A program made the translations under genes and the position numbers. From positions 1 through 51,036 of the forward strand of contig CAZXGJ010000019.1 of the NCBI GenBank assembly GCA_964639955.1: 51,036 bases of DNA, written 5' to 3'. Of this stretch, positions 27,541 through 35,805 are shown in pieces (the first letter of the stretch is position 1; every line of letters starts with the position of its first letter). Source of the stretch: IGN2 sp964639955. Its GTDB lineage: Bacteria > Bacteroidota > Ignavibacteria > Ignavibacteriales > Ignavibacteriaceae. Under the pieces are notes generated by a model. It saw only the letters and a list, made by a program, of their open reading frames with translations. It was not told the DNA's origin and made no database searches.

Positions 27541-28773
27541 TTAATTTACTTTCTTAATTACCACAAGCGTTATATCGTCAGAGTATTTACCGTTTTTGGA
27601 ATATTTAATTACCTCATCAAGTATGTTAACAGCTATATCTTTGGGTGAAGAATTTTTTAATTGCTTTAGTTTATCAGTTAACCTTTGTTCTCCGAAAGGT
27701 TCAAAATTCTTATTGGCACTTTCGGTAACGCCATCTGAGTAAAGAAGCAAAATATCTCCCTTGGAAAAATTTATACTCTCAAGATGATATCTGGAATTAG
27801 GAGCCGGACCGAGAACAGGACCGGTAGGATTAAGAAAAATTATTTCGTCTGTTCCGGATTTTATGAAAATCGGGGGATTGTGCCCGGCATTTGAATACAG
27901 AAAGAGCCCGCCGCTGTGTGTAGAAAGCTCACCGTAAAAAAGAGATGCAAATTTATCATCTTCAAAAATTCTGTTAACAAGATCGTTCATTCTTCTCATA
28001 AGAGCAGCAATTTTGATTTCGAAGCCGCTTGCCATCCGGAGCGCTCCGGAAATATACATTGCTTCGGCAGCGGCACCTACACCCTTGCTTGCTGCATCAC
28101 CAATTGCAACACCGAGGCGTTCATCCTCTCCTCCGTGCTCAAGGTAATCAAAAAAATCCCCTCCGACTATCTCCGCCGGATGAGTTATACCATATAATTC
28201 ATAGTCATGGAATTTATACTGGTGCTCGGGAAGTATGCTTTTTTGAAGCTGCCGTGCTTTATCAATATCTGCAAGAAGATAATTAACGCTCTCGGAGGAT
28301 CTTCTTTGCTTTATTTTTGAAGTAAGCGCCGTGGCTATGATATTAAGGTTAAGTTTGAATTCTTCATCTATTTTTTCGCTGTTAAGCGCAAGCAGGTATT
28401 CGTAGTAATATTTATTTTCAATCTTTTTCCTGCTTCCTACACCTGAAGCTGAATATTTGAAAATACCTTTCTTTCTTAATGCGCTTATAGTTTCATTGCC
28501 GAGAATTGTTCTTTCTTTTGCGATAAGATCAAGAATAGCATACCGGGTGATATCGATTTCAAATTTCGGATCGATTTTTTCAATTTTCCCTGTCTGATAT
28601 AATAATACATAAGTTTTTCTTTGTTCATTCAGCTTCCAGATTCTGCCTCCTGTGACATCAATATCTTCTTTGGCAACAATACCGTCTACAGTACTAATGA
28701 GCATTTCCTCTTCGGATTTGAACTTACCCGAGGCAATAGTTTCAACAAGTCTATGTAATTTTCTCTGGTCCAT
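27541..28773 (-). CDS. SpoIIE/RsbU-type PP2C serine phosphatase with GAF-like N-terminal domain
   Basis: This 410-residue protein has two parts. Residues about 15-165 look like a GAF sensor domain ('ISTVDGIVAKEDIDVTGG' early, an amphipathic helix before the catalytic part). Residues about 175-408 are a PPM/SpoIIE phosphatase: metal-binding motifs 'VGGDFFDY', 'IGDAASKGVGAA', 'LYSDGVTES' and a final 'SDDITLVVI'. Related proteins remove phosphate from anti-anti-sigma factors and so control partner-switching stress or motility circuits. No STAS or anti-sigma gene is adjacent. It starts 3 bp after the M64 peptidase stop. The GAF label is an inference from fold-like patterning. Confidence 0.85.
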   Translation of the reverse strand: MDQRKLHRLVETIASGKFKSEEEMLISTVDGIVAKEDIDVTGGRIWKLNEQRKTYVLLYQTGKIEKIDPKFEIDITRYAILDLIAKERTILGNETISALRKKGIFKYSASGVGSRKKIENKYYYEYLLALNSEKIDEEFKLNLNIIATALTSKIKQRRSSESVNYLLADIDKARQLQKSILPEHQYKFHDYELYGITHPAEIVGGDFFDYLEHGGEDERLGVAIGDAASKGVGAAAEAMYISGALRMASGFEIKIAALMRRMNDLVNRIFEDDKFASLFYGELSTHSGGLFLYSNAGHNPPIFIKSGTDEIIFLNPTGPVLGPAPNSRYHLESINFSKGDILLLYSDGVTESANKNFEPFGEQRLTDKLKQLKNSSPKDIAVNILDEVIKYSKNGKYSDDITLVVIKKVN

Positions 28774-28776
28774 AAT

Positions 28777-30045
28777 TTATTCCGAATAAAAATCTATCAT
28801 TTGCTGAATTGCCCGTTTGCAGACCGGGCAGAAATTATTCACTACAATCGATCTCATTGTACAATCCTGCTTTGGTCTGTAAATACCCTTTTCCATATAG
28901 CCGCCTCCCTCAAATGCTCCTACAACATCTTTAAATTCTTCTGTTTGTGGTGTAGGGATTGGTGTTCCTACTTCAACGAGGTCTTTCCATTTATATTCAA
29001 AATCAACAAGAGTAGTAATGTTCGGGTCAAGCGGTTCAACATCGAGTGGATAAAAATCCTGGTATGCAACATCCGATGTCCAGTATTCATCAGCAAGAGA
29101 TGCAAACCCGTGACCGAACTCGTGAGTTATTGTGAATTCAGAATAACTGTCGTCACTTACACAAAATGAGTAATGATTGTAAATAGCACCACCACCGTAC
29201 TTGTCGGAATTAGCAATAATCCAGATCTGATCGTAAGGTGCATTAGAGGCAACATTTCTAAGCGTTTTGTTATCCGAAGTCATCAGGTATCTTTCTGTTC
29301 CGAAAGTATAAAAGTTAGAGTTTACCAGGGTTTTCTTCCAAATATTTTCATTCGGAATATCAGTTCCTGATTCCTGAGAAGGGGCTTCAATACCCCACAG
29401 GTTAAATTTATCTTTGTTTTCATTAAACGGTGAACAGTTAAAAAGATAACCTGCAAAACGCCTGCAGTCTTCTTTAAATTTAGTCATTTCCTGTTCTGTA
29501 TAACCTTCAGGAATTATAACAATATCAACTTTAACAGCCGGGTTACCGGCGGCAATTACCTCAAAGTTTTTATATTCGGCAATTCTTTCTTTTTTAATGA
29601 AATAATTTTCAGGATCAACTCTATATTCAAATTTCTTTAACAATTCATTTTTCCTGTTATAAGCATAAAATTTTACAATTACCGGCTTTTTAGGAAAAGG
29701 AAAGGTTACTGTTTCACTGAAAGATTTTACCGTATGTTTGGCTTCTTCTGTTGACTGCCACTCGCCGAATAAGGTTGAATATCCTCTTGAGTAGATTAAT
29801 TTGTTCAACTGCTCATCATAAACTTCGAACCTGTACTTGCCGTAATGAAATTTATCAATTAGATTTATTTTAGATCCACCCCAGAATGGTTCTTCAATCA
29901 GCTCATCAATTGAATAAAAATCGTTTAAGCTGTCACCAGTATGAACATAATCGAGACGGAGAGTTTTGTTTTCAAAATAATCATCAAAATTTATTTGCGG
30001 ATATGATACAGAAATAAACAGAAGAAGGGTAATAAATAATTTCAT
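28777..30045 (-). CDS. Secreted M64-family (IgA peptidase-like) metallopeptidase
   Basis: This protein of about 422 residues begins with a signal peptide (MKLFITLLLFISVSYPQ). An N-terminal beta-rich domain precedes the peptidase domain, which starts with 'VDIVIIPEGYTEQEM'. The zinc motif HEFGH sits in 'ITHEFGHGFASLADEY', with the extended ligand Asp/Glu following, as in family M64, first described from Clostridium ramosum IgA peptidase. Most relatives are general secreted peptidases of unknown substrate. Near the C-terminus, 'DCTMRS' and 'FCPVCKRAI' provide cysteines. I start at ATG 30045 because AAGGAG stands five bases upstream; an upstream GTG at 30051 overlaps that ribosome site and would add two residues. 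Confidence 0.88.
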   Translation of the reverse strand: MKLFITLLLFISVSYPQINFDDYFENKTLRLDYVHTGDSLNDFYSIDELIEEPFWGGSKINLIDKFHYGKYRFEVYDEQLNKLIYSRGYSTLFGEWQSTEEAKHTVKSFSETVTFPFPKKPVIVKFYAYNRKNELLKKFEYRVDPENYFIKKERIAEYKNFEVIAAGNPAVKVDIVIIPEGYTEQEMTKFKEDCRRFAGYLFNCSPFNENKDKFNLWGIEAPSQESGTDIPNENIWKKTLVNSNFYTFGTERYLMTSDNKTLRNVASNAPYDQIWIIANSDKYGGGAIYNHYSFCVSDDSYSEFTITHEFGHGFASLADEYWTSDVAYQDFYPLDVEPLDPNITTLVDFEYKWKDLVEVGTPIPTPQTEEFKDVVGAFEGGGYMEKGIYRPKQDCTMRSIVVNNFCPVCKRAIQQMIDFYSE

Positions 30046-30050
30046 CAGCA

Positions 30051-30056
30051 CTCCTT
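30051..30056 (-). promoter_or_regulatory. Shine-Dalgarno site fixing the M64 peptidase start
   Basis: AAGGAG stands five bases before ATG 30045. It overlaps the competing GTG codon, which makes the ATG the likely start. Such a strong site is unusual in this window. Confidence 0.7.
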
Positions 30057-30214
30057 ATTAAGCAAAAGAAAAATAACAGCACAAAGATAGGTGTTTTGGA
30101 TGACAGAGTTAATTTTTATGCGGATTATTCTTAATTTTTTCGGAACCAAGATTCTTAACTTATTATTAAGTTTAAACCTGTAAATGCAGAAGAACCTGAT
30201 AAAATTTCGTACTG

Positions 30215-30790
30215 CTACTTTATCTTCCTCGAGCCGGGCTTTACAAGCTCTAAACCTTCCCTGCAAAGCGGACACTCACCCGGCAGATGCGAAATTACAT
30301 CCATTTTAAGTACGCTGAACTGAGGATATCCAAAATTTACTTTGCCGTTGCTTCGGTCAACAATAAAACCAATTCCTGCAACCTGTGCTTTATTTTCTTT
30401 AACTATTTCAATTACTTCAAAAACAGAGCCGCCGGTTGTAACAACATCTTCACAAACAAGAAGCTTCTCATTTTCACTTAATGAAAAACCTCTTCGCAAA
30501 GTAAGCTTTTTATCTTCTCTTTCTGCAAAGATGAATCTTTTGTTAAGCTGGCGGGCAACCTCCTGCCCTACTACCAGTCCGCCGATTGCAGGAGCAATTA
30601 CAGTATCAATCTGAATGTTTTTGAAATTATCAACAATCAGCCTGCAAAGCATTTCAGTGTATTCAGGGTACTGTAAAACTTTTGCACACTGAAAATATTT
30701 ATCGCTGTGCCTGCCGGAAGTTAAAAGGAAATGCCCTGTAAGCAGTGCTTCTGATTTTCTGAAGATTTCAAGAATCTGAGCTTCTTTCAT
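30215..30790 (-). CDS. pyrE: Orotate phosphoribosyltransferase
   Basis: This 191-residue phosphoribosyltransferase is of normal PyrE size. It has the PRPP-binding loop 'LVCEDVVTTGGSVFE' and the early 'LTSGRHSDKYFQCAKV' segment typical of bacterial OPRT. It makes orotidine 5'-phosphate from orotate and PRPP in pyrimidine synthesis. The last 25 residues ('HLPGECPLCREGLELVKPGSRK') form a small two-cysteine tail seen in a subset of PyrE proteins. The start overlaps the end of the pterin dehydratase gene by 4 bp, so they are cotranslated. 169 bp of AT-rich DNA separates it from the M64 gene. Confidence 0.93.
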   Translation of the reverse strand: MKEAQILEIFRKSEALLTGHFLLTSGRHSDKYFQCAKVLQYPEYTEMLCRLIVDNFKNIQIDTVIAPAIGGLVVGQEVARQLNKRFIFAEREDKKLTLRRGFSLSENEKLLVCEDVVTTGGSVFEVIEIVKENKAQVAGIGFIVDRSNGKVNFGYPQFSVLKMDVISHLPGECPLCREGLELVKPGSRKIK

Positions 30791-31074
30791 TTTAATCTTA
30801 TACTTTCTATTTTTTCTGCCAGTTGAAGATCTTTGTTTGTTACTCCTCCCTCGCTGTGGGTGGAGATGGTGAGTTTTACTTTATTCCAGGAATGAATGAA
30901 AATATCGGGATGGTGATTCATCTCTTCTGCAAACGACCCGGCTTTATTTACAAATGCAAGTGCTTCTGCAAAATCTTTAAACCGAAATTCTTTCACTATA
31001 CTATTATCTAAATAACTCCACTCAGGGAGCTTTGATAATTCCGAAATTATTTGCTGATGATTTAACAAGACCAT
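30787..31074 (-). CDS. 4a-hydroxytetrahydrobiopterin dehydratase (PCD/DCoH)
   Basis: This 95-residue protein is complete for the family. The catalytic histidines are in 'EEMNHHPDI' (two adjacent His) and in 'LTISTHSEGG'. The enzyme dehydrates 4a-hydroxytetrahydropterin. In bacteria without aromatic amino-acid hydroxylase it may serve molybdopterin or folate-type pterins, and no hydroxylase gene is visible nearby. It overlaps pyrE by 4 bp and starts 62 bp after queG. Confidence 0.9.
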   Translation of the reverse strand: MVLLNHQQIISELSKLPEWSYLDNSIVKEFRFKDFAEALAFVNKAGSFAEEMNHHPDIFIHSWNKVKLTISTHSEGGVTNKDLQLAEKIESIRLK

Positions 31075-31136
31075 TTAAACTCCTATAAACTTATGAGAAA
31101 GCATTCCAAATTTAATTAAAAATACTTCCTTACCGG

Positions 31137-32057
31137 TCACGATGATTTCAGAAATTCAGCGTTTCGTTTCAGTCCATCAAGCTTTGCTCTTTTAATTGGT
31201 GAGTCTTTAAATCTTTCCCTGAATTCTTCCGGATTCATACTAAGTATTTCATCCGGTTGAAACTCTGAATCCCGGGCTTGAAAATCTTTTACAGCAGATT
31301 CAACCTGAAACTTTATATTCCAGGGGCAAACATCCTGGCAGATATCACATCCGAAAAGCCAGTTTTCAAATTGCCCTTTGAACTCTTCGGAAATTCTCTC
31401 CTTATTTTCAATAGTTAAATATGAAATACATTTGTTAGCATCGAGAATATATTCCCGGATGATCGCATCTGTGGGACAGGCATCGATACAGGCAGTGCAG
31501 TTTCCGCAGAAATCTGCTACCGGTTCAGAGTATTCGAATTCATAATTCGAAATAATGTTTGCAATAAAAAACCAGCTTCCGATTTCCCGGTTGATTACAT
31601 TCGTATGTTTTCCAAGCCAGCCTAAACCCGCACGTACTGCCCACGCTTTATCCATTACCGGTCCGGTATCAACATACGAGATCGATTCAAAATCCGGATC
31701 AACTTTTTTCAGTTCAGCTTCAAGCTCATCAAGCATAGACCAAATTATCAGATGATAATCTTTTCCCCAGGCATACCTCGAAACTTTTCCTGATGTTTTA
31801 TTATCAGAATAATGATGCTTTGTGTAATAGTTAAGTCCAAGCGATATAACTGACCTGGCTTCGGAGAAAATTAACTTTAAATCTTTACGCTTCTCTAAAT
31901 TTCTCTCCATATAGTCCATCCCCGCATGATATTTTTTGTCCAGCCAGTGTTGAAGATGCCCGGATTCATTTTCAAGCTGGTCTGCTTTTACAAAGCCGAC
32001 TAAATCAAATCCGATTTTGCTGGCCAGTTTTTTTACAACTTCATTGGTTAATTTCAT
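31137..32057 (-). CDS. queG: Epoxyqueuosine reductase
   Basis: This 306-residue enzyme carries out the last step of queuosine synthesis, reducing epoxyqueuosine in tRNA to queuosine with cobalamin and two 4Fe-4S clusters. The cluster motifs are 'CGNCTACIDACP' and 'CDICQDVCPWN'. The N-terminal B12-binding part has 'SVISLGLNYY' and the conserved catalytic-region Asp in 'YVDTGPVMDKAWA'. The length is slightly under E. coli QueG because the C-terminal HEAT-like extension is absent. The gene lies in the MBL-Rieske-queG-PCD-pyrE cluster, 54 bp after the Rieske gene. Confidence 0.93.
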   Translation of the reverse strand: MKLTNEVVKKLASKIGFDLVGFVKADQLENESGHLQHWLDKKYHAGMDYMERNLEKRKDLKLIFSEARSVISLGLNYYTKHHYSDNKTSGKVSRYAWGKDYHLIIWSMLDELEAELKKVDPDFESISYVDTGPVMDKAWAVRAGLGWLGKHTNVINREIGSWFFIANIISNYEFEYSEPVADFCGNCTACIDACPTDAIIREYILDANKCISYLTIENKERISEEFKGQFENWLFGCDICQDVCPWNIKFQVESAVKDFQARDSEFQPDEILSMNPEEFRERFKDSPIKRAKLDGLKRNAEFLKSS

Positions 32058-32111
32058 CTGAGCCGATTTCAGTTAATACCAGAATCAATTTGAAAGATTT
32101 GGATTTACTTT

Positions 32112-32453
32112 TTACCAATTAATAGATTTTTTACAGACTTTCACAAAAACCTTATCATCAGCAACCTCAGCCGGGTAAACCTGCAGTCCGTTGCCGCCAG
32201 CTTCTTTTTTACCGCTGCGAAGATTAAACTTCCAGCCGTGTGCCGGACAGACGACAAATTCATCTTCGATAAAACCATCGTAAATTAAGTGGGATTGCTG
32301 GTGAGGGCAGATATTGCTGAGGATAAATATTTCGGAATTAATTTTAAAGACGGCAATTTCAACATCGTTTATAATGAACTTCCTGCCGCAGGAATCTTTG
32401 AGCTCCCCGACAGTGCAGAGTTCCAAAAAACCTTCTTCTTTAAGCTTCTTCAA
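32112..32453 (-). CDS. Small soluble Rieske 2Fe-2S protein
   Basis: This 113-residue protein is a single Rieske domain. The cluster ligands are C49-x-H51 (CPH) and C69-x2-H72 (CPAH), followed by 'GWKFNLRSGK'. It has no membrane helix, so it resembles the stand-alone electron-transfer proteins of the NirD or dioxygenase-ferredoxin type and not a bc1 subunit. The start is a TTG at 32453, inside the end of the MBL hydrolase gene (14-bp overlap). No ATG is available upstream before the in-frame stop, and none lies early in the frame. Its redox partner is unknown, but two of its neighbours (QueG, and the ferredoxin further upstream) are Fe-S proteins. Confidence 0.85.
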   Translation of the reverse strand: MKKLKEEGFLELCTVGELKDSCGRKFIINDVEIAVFKINSEIFILSNICPHQQSHLIYDGFIEDEFVVCPAHGWKFNLRSGKKEAGGNGLQVYPAEVADDKVFVKVCKKSINW

Positions 32454-33291
32454 ACGATTTGAATTTTCTGTCAGCCTGATATCCTTTATCTGTTAATTTT
32501 ATTGAAGCAAATGCTGTCTGTGGGTCGTGTTCAAAAAATAATTTCCAATTTTCGTTTACAGCTGCAGACAGAATTTTCTTCTTTTCTTTAAGTGTAACCA
32601 ACGGCTGAAGGTCATAGCTCATAATGTACGGCAAAGGAATATGTGAAGTCGTCGGTATCAGATCGCCGCAGAAGAGTAAAGTAGCTGAACTATCTGATAT
32701 TTTTATAAGCTGCTGCCCGAATGTATGCCCGTTTATAACAATCAAATCAATTTCATCATCGAATTTTGTATTCCCGATTATAAAATCGAGCATACCTTCT
32801 TCCAGTAAAGGTATAAAATTCTCTTTCAGATAGCTGCCTTTGTCGCGCTCGGAGGGACTTGCTGCCCAATCAAAATTTTGTTTTTGAACATAATATCTTG
32901 CCTTTGGGAAAGCAGGTTCAGGCTTACCCTTATTCATTAAAGTTGAACCGCCTGTGTGATCAAAGTGCAGATGAGTAAGTATAACGTCTGTAATATCTGT
33001 AACTTTCAAACCAACTCTCTCCAGCGCCAGACTCATCGAAGCTGTTTCATCTATTGCATAAATGCTTTTTGATTTTTCATCCCATTTGTTTCCCATCCCA
33101 GTATCAATTAATATTTTTTTGCTGCTGCTTTCAAGCAGAAGATTTCGTGTTGCCAGTTTTATCCGGTTGGGTTCATCAGGGGGATTTGTTTTTTGCCAGA
33201 GAGGTTTTGGAATAATGCCAAACATCGCCCCTCCGTCCAAAGCAAAATATCCGGATTCAATTATTCGTAATTCATATTTTCCGATCTTCAT
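32440..33291 (-). CDS. Metallo-beta-lactamase fold hydrolase
   Basis: This 283-residue MBL-fold protein is complete. The metal-binding motif THLHFDHTGG supplies HxHxDH. Further ligands are the His in 'INGHTFGQQ', the Asp in 'FCGDL' and the His in 'FEHDP'. The pattern suits quorum-quenching lactonase-like or general hydrolase members, but the substrate cannot be predicted. No signal peptide is present. It is the first gene of the cluster that continues into the Rieske, queG, PCD and pyrE genes. The ferredoxin gene upstream is separated from it by a clear terminator. Confidence 0.88.
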   Translation of the reverse strand: MKIGKYELRIIESGYFALDGGAMFGIIPKPLWQKTNPPDEPNRIKLATRNLLLESSSKKILIDTGMGNKWDEKSKSIYAIDETASMSLALERVGLKVTDITDVILTHLHFDHTGGSTLMNKGKPEPAFPKARYYVQKQNFDWAASPSERDKGSYLKENFIPLLEEGMLDFIIGNTKFDDEIDLIVINGHTFGQQLIKISDSSATLLFCGDLIPTTSHIPLPYIMSYDLQPLVTLKEKKKILSAAVNENWKLFFEHDPQTAFASIKLTDKGYQADRKFKSFEEA

Positions 33292-33376
33292 ATTAAGATA
33301 AAATGAACAGAGATGATTCTTTTAACTGCAAAATAAAAAATAGCGGCTATAAATCATAGATGCAGTTTTATTTAAA

Positions 33377-33401
33377 ATTAAAAAGGCACCCTGAGGTGCC
33401 T
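33377..33401 (-). terminator. Rho-independent terminator after the ferredoxin gene
   Basis: On the minus strand AGGCACC pairs with GGTGCCT across a four-base loop (TCAG), followed by TTTTTAATTTT. It lies about 20 bp after the ferredoxin stop codon and separates that gene from the MBL operon. Confidence 0.85.
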
Positions 33402-33419
33402 GAAGAAAATAATAAATTT

Positions 33420-33752
33420 TTACCTTCCTAAATTATCCAGATATTCTTTCCTTGCCAAAAGCTGTTCTTCGGTTTCCACATGTTTGGGGTCCGGGATGCA
33501 GCAATCAACCGGGCAAACAGCAGCGCATTGAGGTTCATCGTGAAATCCTTTGCACTCTGTACATTTATCGGGAACTATATAAAAGAATTCAGCTGAGTAA
33601 AAACCTGTTGCCCCGGAAGGAGCGTCATCGCCTTCACCATAGGATTTGCCTGCTAATTCCCAGTTTACACCGCCCTCGTAAATTGCAGTATTTGGGCATT
33701 CTGGTTCACAGGCACCGCAATTGATGCATTCTTCAGTTATCATTATCGCCAT
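33420..33752 (-). CDS. Two-cluster 4Fe-4S ferredoxin (Chlorobium/Allochromatium type)
   Basis: This 110-residue ferredoxin has a first cluster motif 'CINCGACEPECP' and a second 'CTECKGFHDEPQCAAVCPVDCC', with the eight-residue insertion typical of Allochromatium vinosum and Chlorobium ferredoxins. It is longer than those (about 62-82 residues): some 35 residues rich in Gly, Ser and Asp sit between the two clusters, and about 20 charged residues follow the second. Such proteins are very low-potential electron carriers for pyruvate or 2-oxoglutarate oxidoreductases and similar enzymes. A strong AGGAG site precedes the ATG. The gene has its own terminator and appears to be monocistronic. Confidence 0.9.
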   Translation of the reverse strand: MAIMITEECINCGACEPECPNTAIYEGGVNWELAGKSYGEGDDAPSGATGFYSAEFFYIVPDKCTECKGFHDEPQCAAVCPVDCCIPDPKHVETEEQLLARKEYLDNLGR

Positions 33753-34208
33753 TTTTATTCTCCTTTAAGATTTGTATTAGGTTCAATCTACAATTTGGTT
33801 ATAGTTATTTTGAACCTCCAAAATTCTATAAAATTACTACTTAATTTTATAAAAATTCCCCTCTCCTTCAAGCAAAATTACACGAAGTTAAAGAATAGTT
33901 CATTATTTTCCGGAAGTTTTCACCTTAACCCCCAATATTCTTCCAATATCAGCTGTAATTACCAGAAAAACGATTAATAAAAGTTCATAATAATCTCTCA
34001 ATTCATCAGAGAATACATAAAAAATGCTACCATTATTAAGGAACAGCAATCCAAACAGCATCTTTCAAAAAAATGTACGGCTTGTCTTTCCAATTACCAA
34101 TAAAAGCTAGCCCAATAATGCCCGGACTTTAAAAGTAGTTAACGAGAAAGCAGAATAACTAAGATCCGCTGCAATTACCCAGAAGATGTATTTGCCTAAA
34201 ATAATTTT
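33753..34208. other. 456-bp intergenic region with no recognised gene
   Basis: The right part lies past the end of the M28 gene, and the left part is the ferredoxin upstream region. I found no hairpin terminator, tRNA-like fold or credible protein here. A plus-strand open frame of 60 codons has no start signal and a composition typical of chance. Confidence 0.5.
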
Positions 34209-35777
34209 TCATCTGGTTTCTAAAATTTTATCTTCAATTTCCTCTCTGAGGTTATAATCAAGATCAGAAATATGCAGAGCAATGCCGGTTATTAATGCAG
34301 ATACCTTTTCAATTTTCTCAATATTAATTTTATCTGCATCGTCAGAGGGTTTATGGTAATCTGCAAGCATGTAGTCATAAAAGAAAACTACAGGAATGTT
34401 TTGCTTTGCATAATTATAGTGATCGCTCCGGTAGTATAATCTCTGAGGGTCGTCAGGCTTATCAAACATATAGCTAAAGCAAAATTGCACTGTTTCATCA
34501 TTGACATTTTCAACAATCTCTTTCAATTTAGGGGTTAACTTATCTGAACCAATAGAATAAATTGAATCAATATGTTCACGGCCAACCATGTCAACATTAA
34601 TATTAACAACAATATCTTTCATAAAGCTGCTGTTGGTTGTTAAATATTTACTGCCAAGCAGCCCTTTCTCCTCAGCTGCATGAAAGATGATAAGTATTGA
34701 TCGCTTGTTGATCTTCGATTCTGCCAGCCGTTTAGCAGCTTCGAGAACCGCAACAGTTCCGGAAGCGTTATCATCTGCACCATTAAATATTTCACCATTT
34801 ACAATTCCCTCGTGGTCGTAATGTGCTCCTAAAGTTATATACTCATTTTTCAATGAGTTATCTGTACCCTCTATCAGTCCGATAATATTTTTAGACGATT
34901 TTTTTTCCTGATGAATTTTGTAGTTAAATATTATTTTCTTTCCGAGATGGAACCATTCAGGTATTTCGTCATCATCAAGAGCAGCGATCAGCTCATCGTA
35001 CGAATATTTTTCTTTTTTAAGCAATAAGGAAGCTGCTTCAACCGAAAGCAGGGTAGATGGAATTGACTCATTGCAATGGTCAGATTTATCAGGTAAAGTA
35101 AATGAAGGTAAAAGTGCTTCTTTCATAATCCAGTTCTGATTTTTAACAGCAAACCCGGTTGGCATAATTAAAACCCCGAGTGCACCGTGTTCAGCAGCAT
35201 TAAGTATTTTATATTTTAAATCTGAAAATCTCCCGTAATCTTCAGATGAAAGTAAAGATCCGGTCCCGATTGCTGGCAAACCAGAATAGATAAGAACTAC
35301 CTTTCCAGCAGCATCCAGATTCTGATAATCATCGTAATCATAATCAACTGCTGAAATTCCGAAACCTGCAAATACTATTTCACTTTCAATTCCGGAATAC
35401 TCTGTTGATGGAACAATAGCTGTTGACATGTAAAAATCATTACCGATACTTAACCTAAAAGATGAATCTTCAGGAACCAATAGTTCAATAAAAGAAGAGC
35501 TATCGACACTCTTCACACTAATTTCAAAGTTCTGGTAAAAGGTTTCATAATCACCGAAAGGTTTTACACCATATTCAATTTATTTTCCTGATATGAAGTG
35601 TGCAGCAGAATCCTCGCCGCGGGTAGCTGCTTCTCTTCCTTCAAAAGAATCAGTAGTAAGAATGGTTAGGTTATAGCGTAACCTGTTTAATACTTCCGGA
35701 TCAGCAAAATAGTCCTGAGGATTTATCTCTATTACACCTAACGCCGATAAGAATAATATTAATTTTTTGATATTCAA
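34209..35777 (-). pseudogene. Secreted M28 (PA-domain) aminopeptidase interrupted by one in-frame TAA
   Basis: Read in one frame this gives 521 residues plus one internal stop. It starts at TTG 35777 with a signal peptide, reaches '...HFISGK' at residue 65, meets TAA at 35582-35580, and then continues in the same frame as 'IEYGVKPFGDYETFYQ' through a PA domain into a complete M28 domain. That domain has zinc ligands in 'GAHYDHEG', 'FNGADDNASG', 'HAAEEKGLLG' and 'YRSDHYNYA' type segments. There is no frameshift, and the residues on both sides fit the family. A single TTA-to-TAA change would explain it. The downstream part could start at GTG 35516 but would lack a signal peptide. It may be a pseudogene, a recent mutation, readthrough or a sequence error. 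It is last in the acyl-CoA dehydrogenase operon, 28 bp after the previous gene. Confidence 0.85.
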
Positions 35778-35805
35778 TGTAAATCGGTTAAAACTTGCAG
35801 TTTAA

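Noticed and set aside
33795..33977. Plus-strand open frame of 60 codons in the ferredoxin/M28 gap
   Set aside because: It has no ribosome site, no motif and low-complexity composition typical of chance in AT-rich DNA.
35517..35600. Frameshift in the M28 gene
   Set aside because: Codon counting from the TTG start shows that the upstream and downstream parts are in the same frame; only a stop codon separates them.
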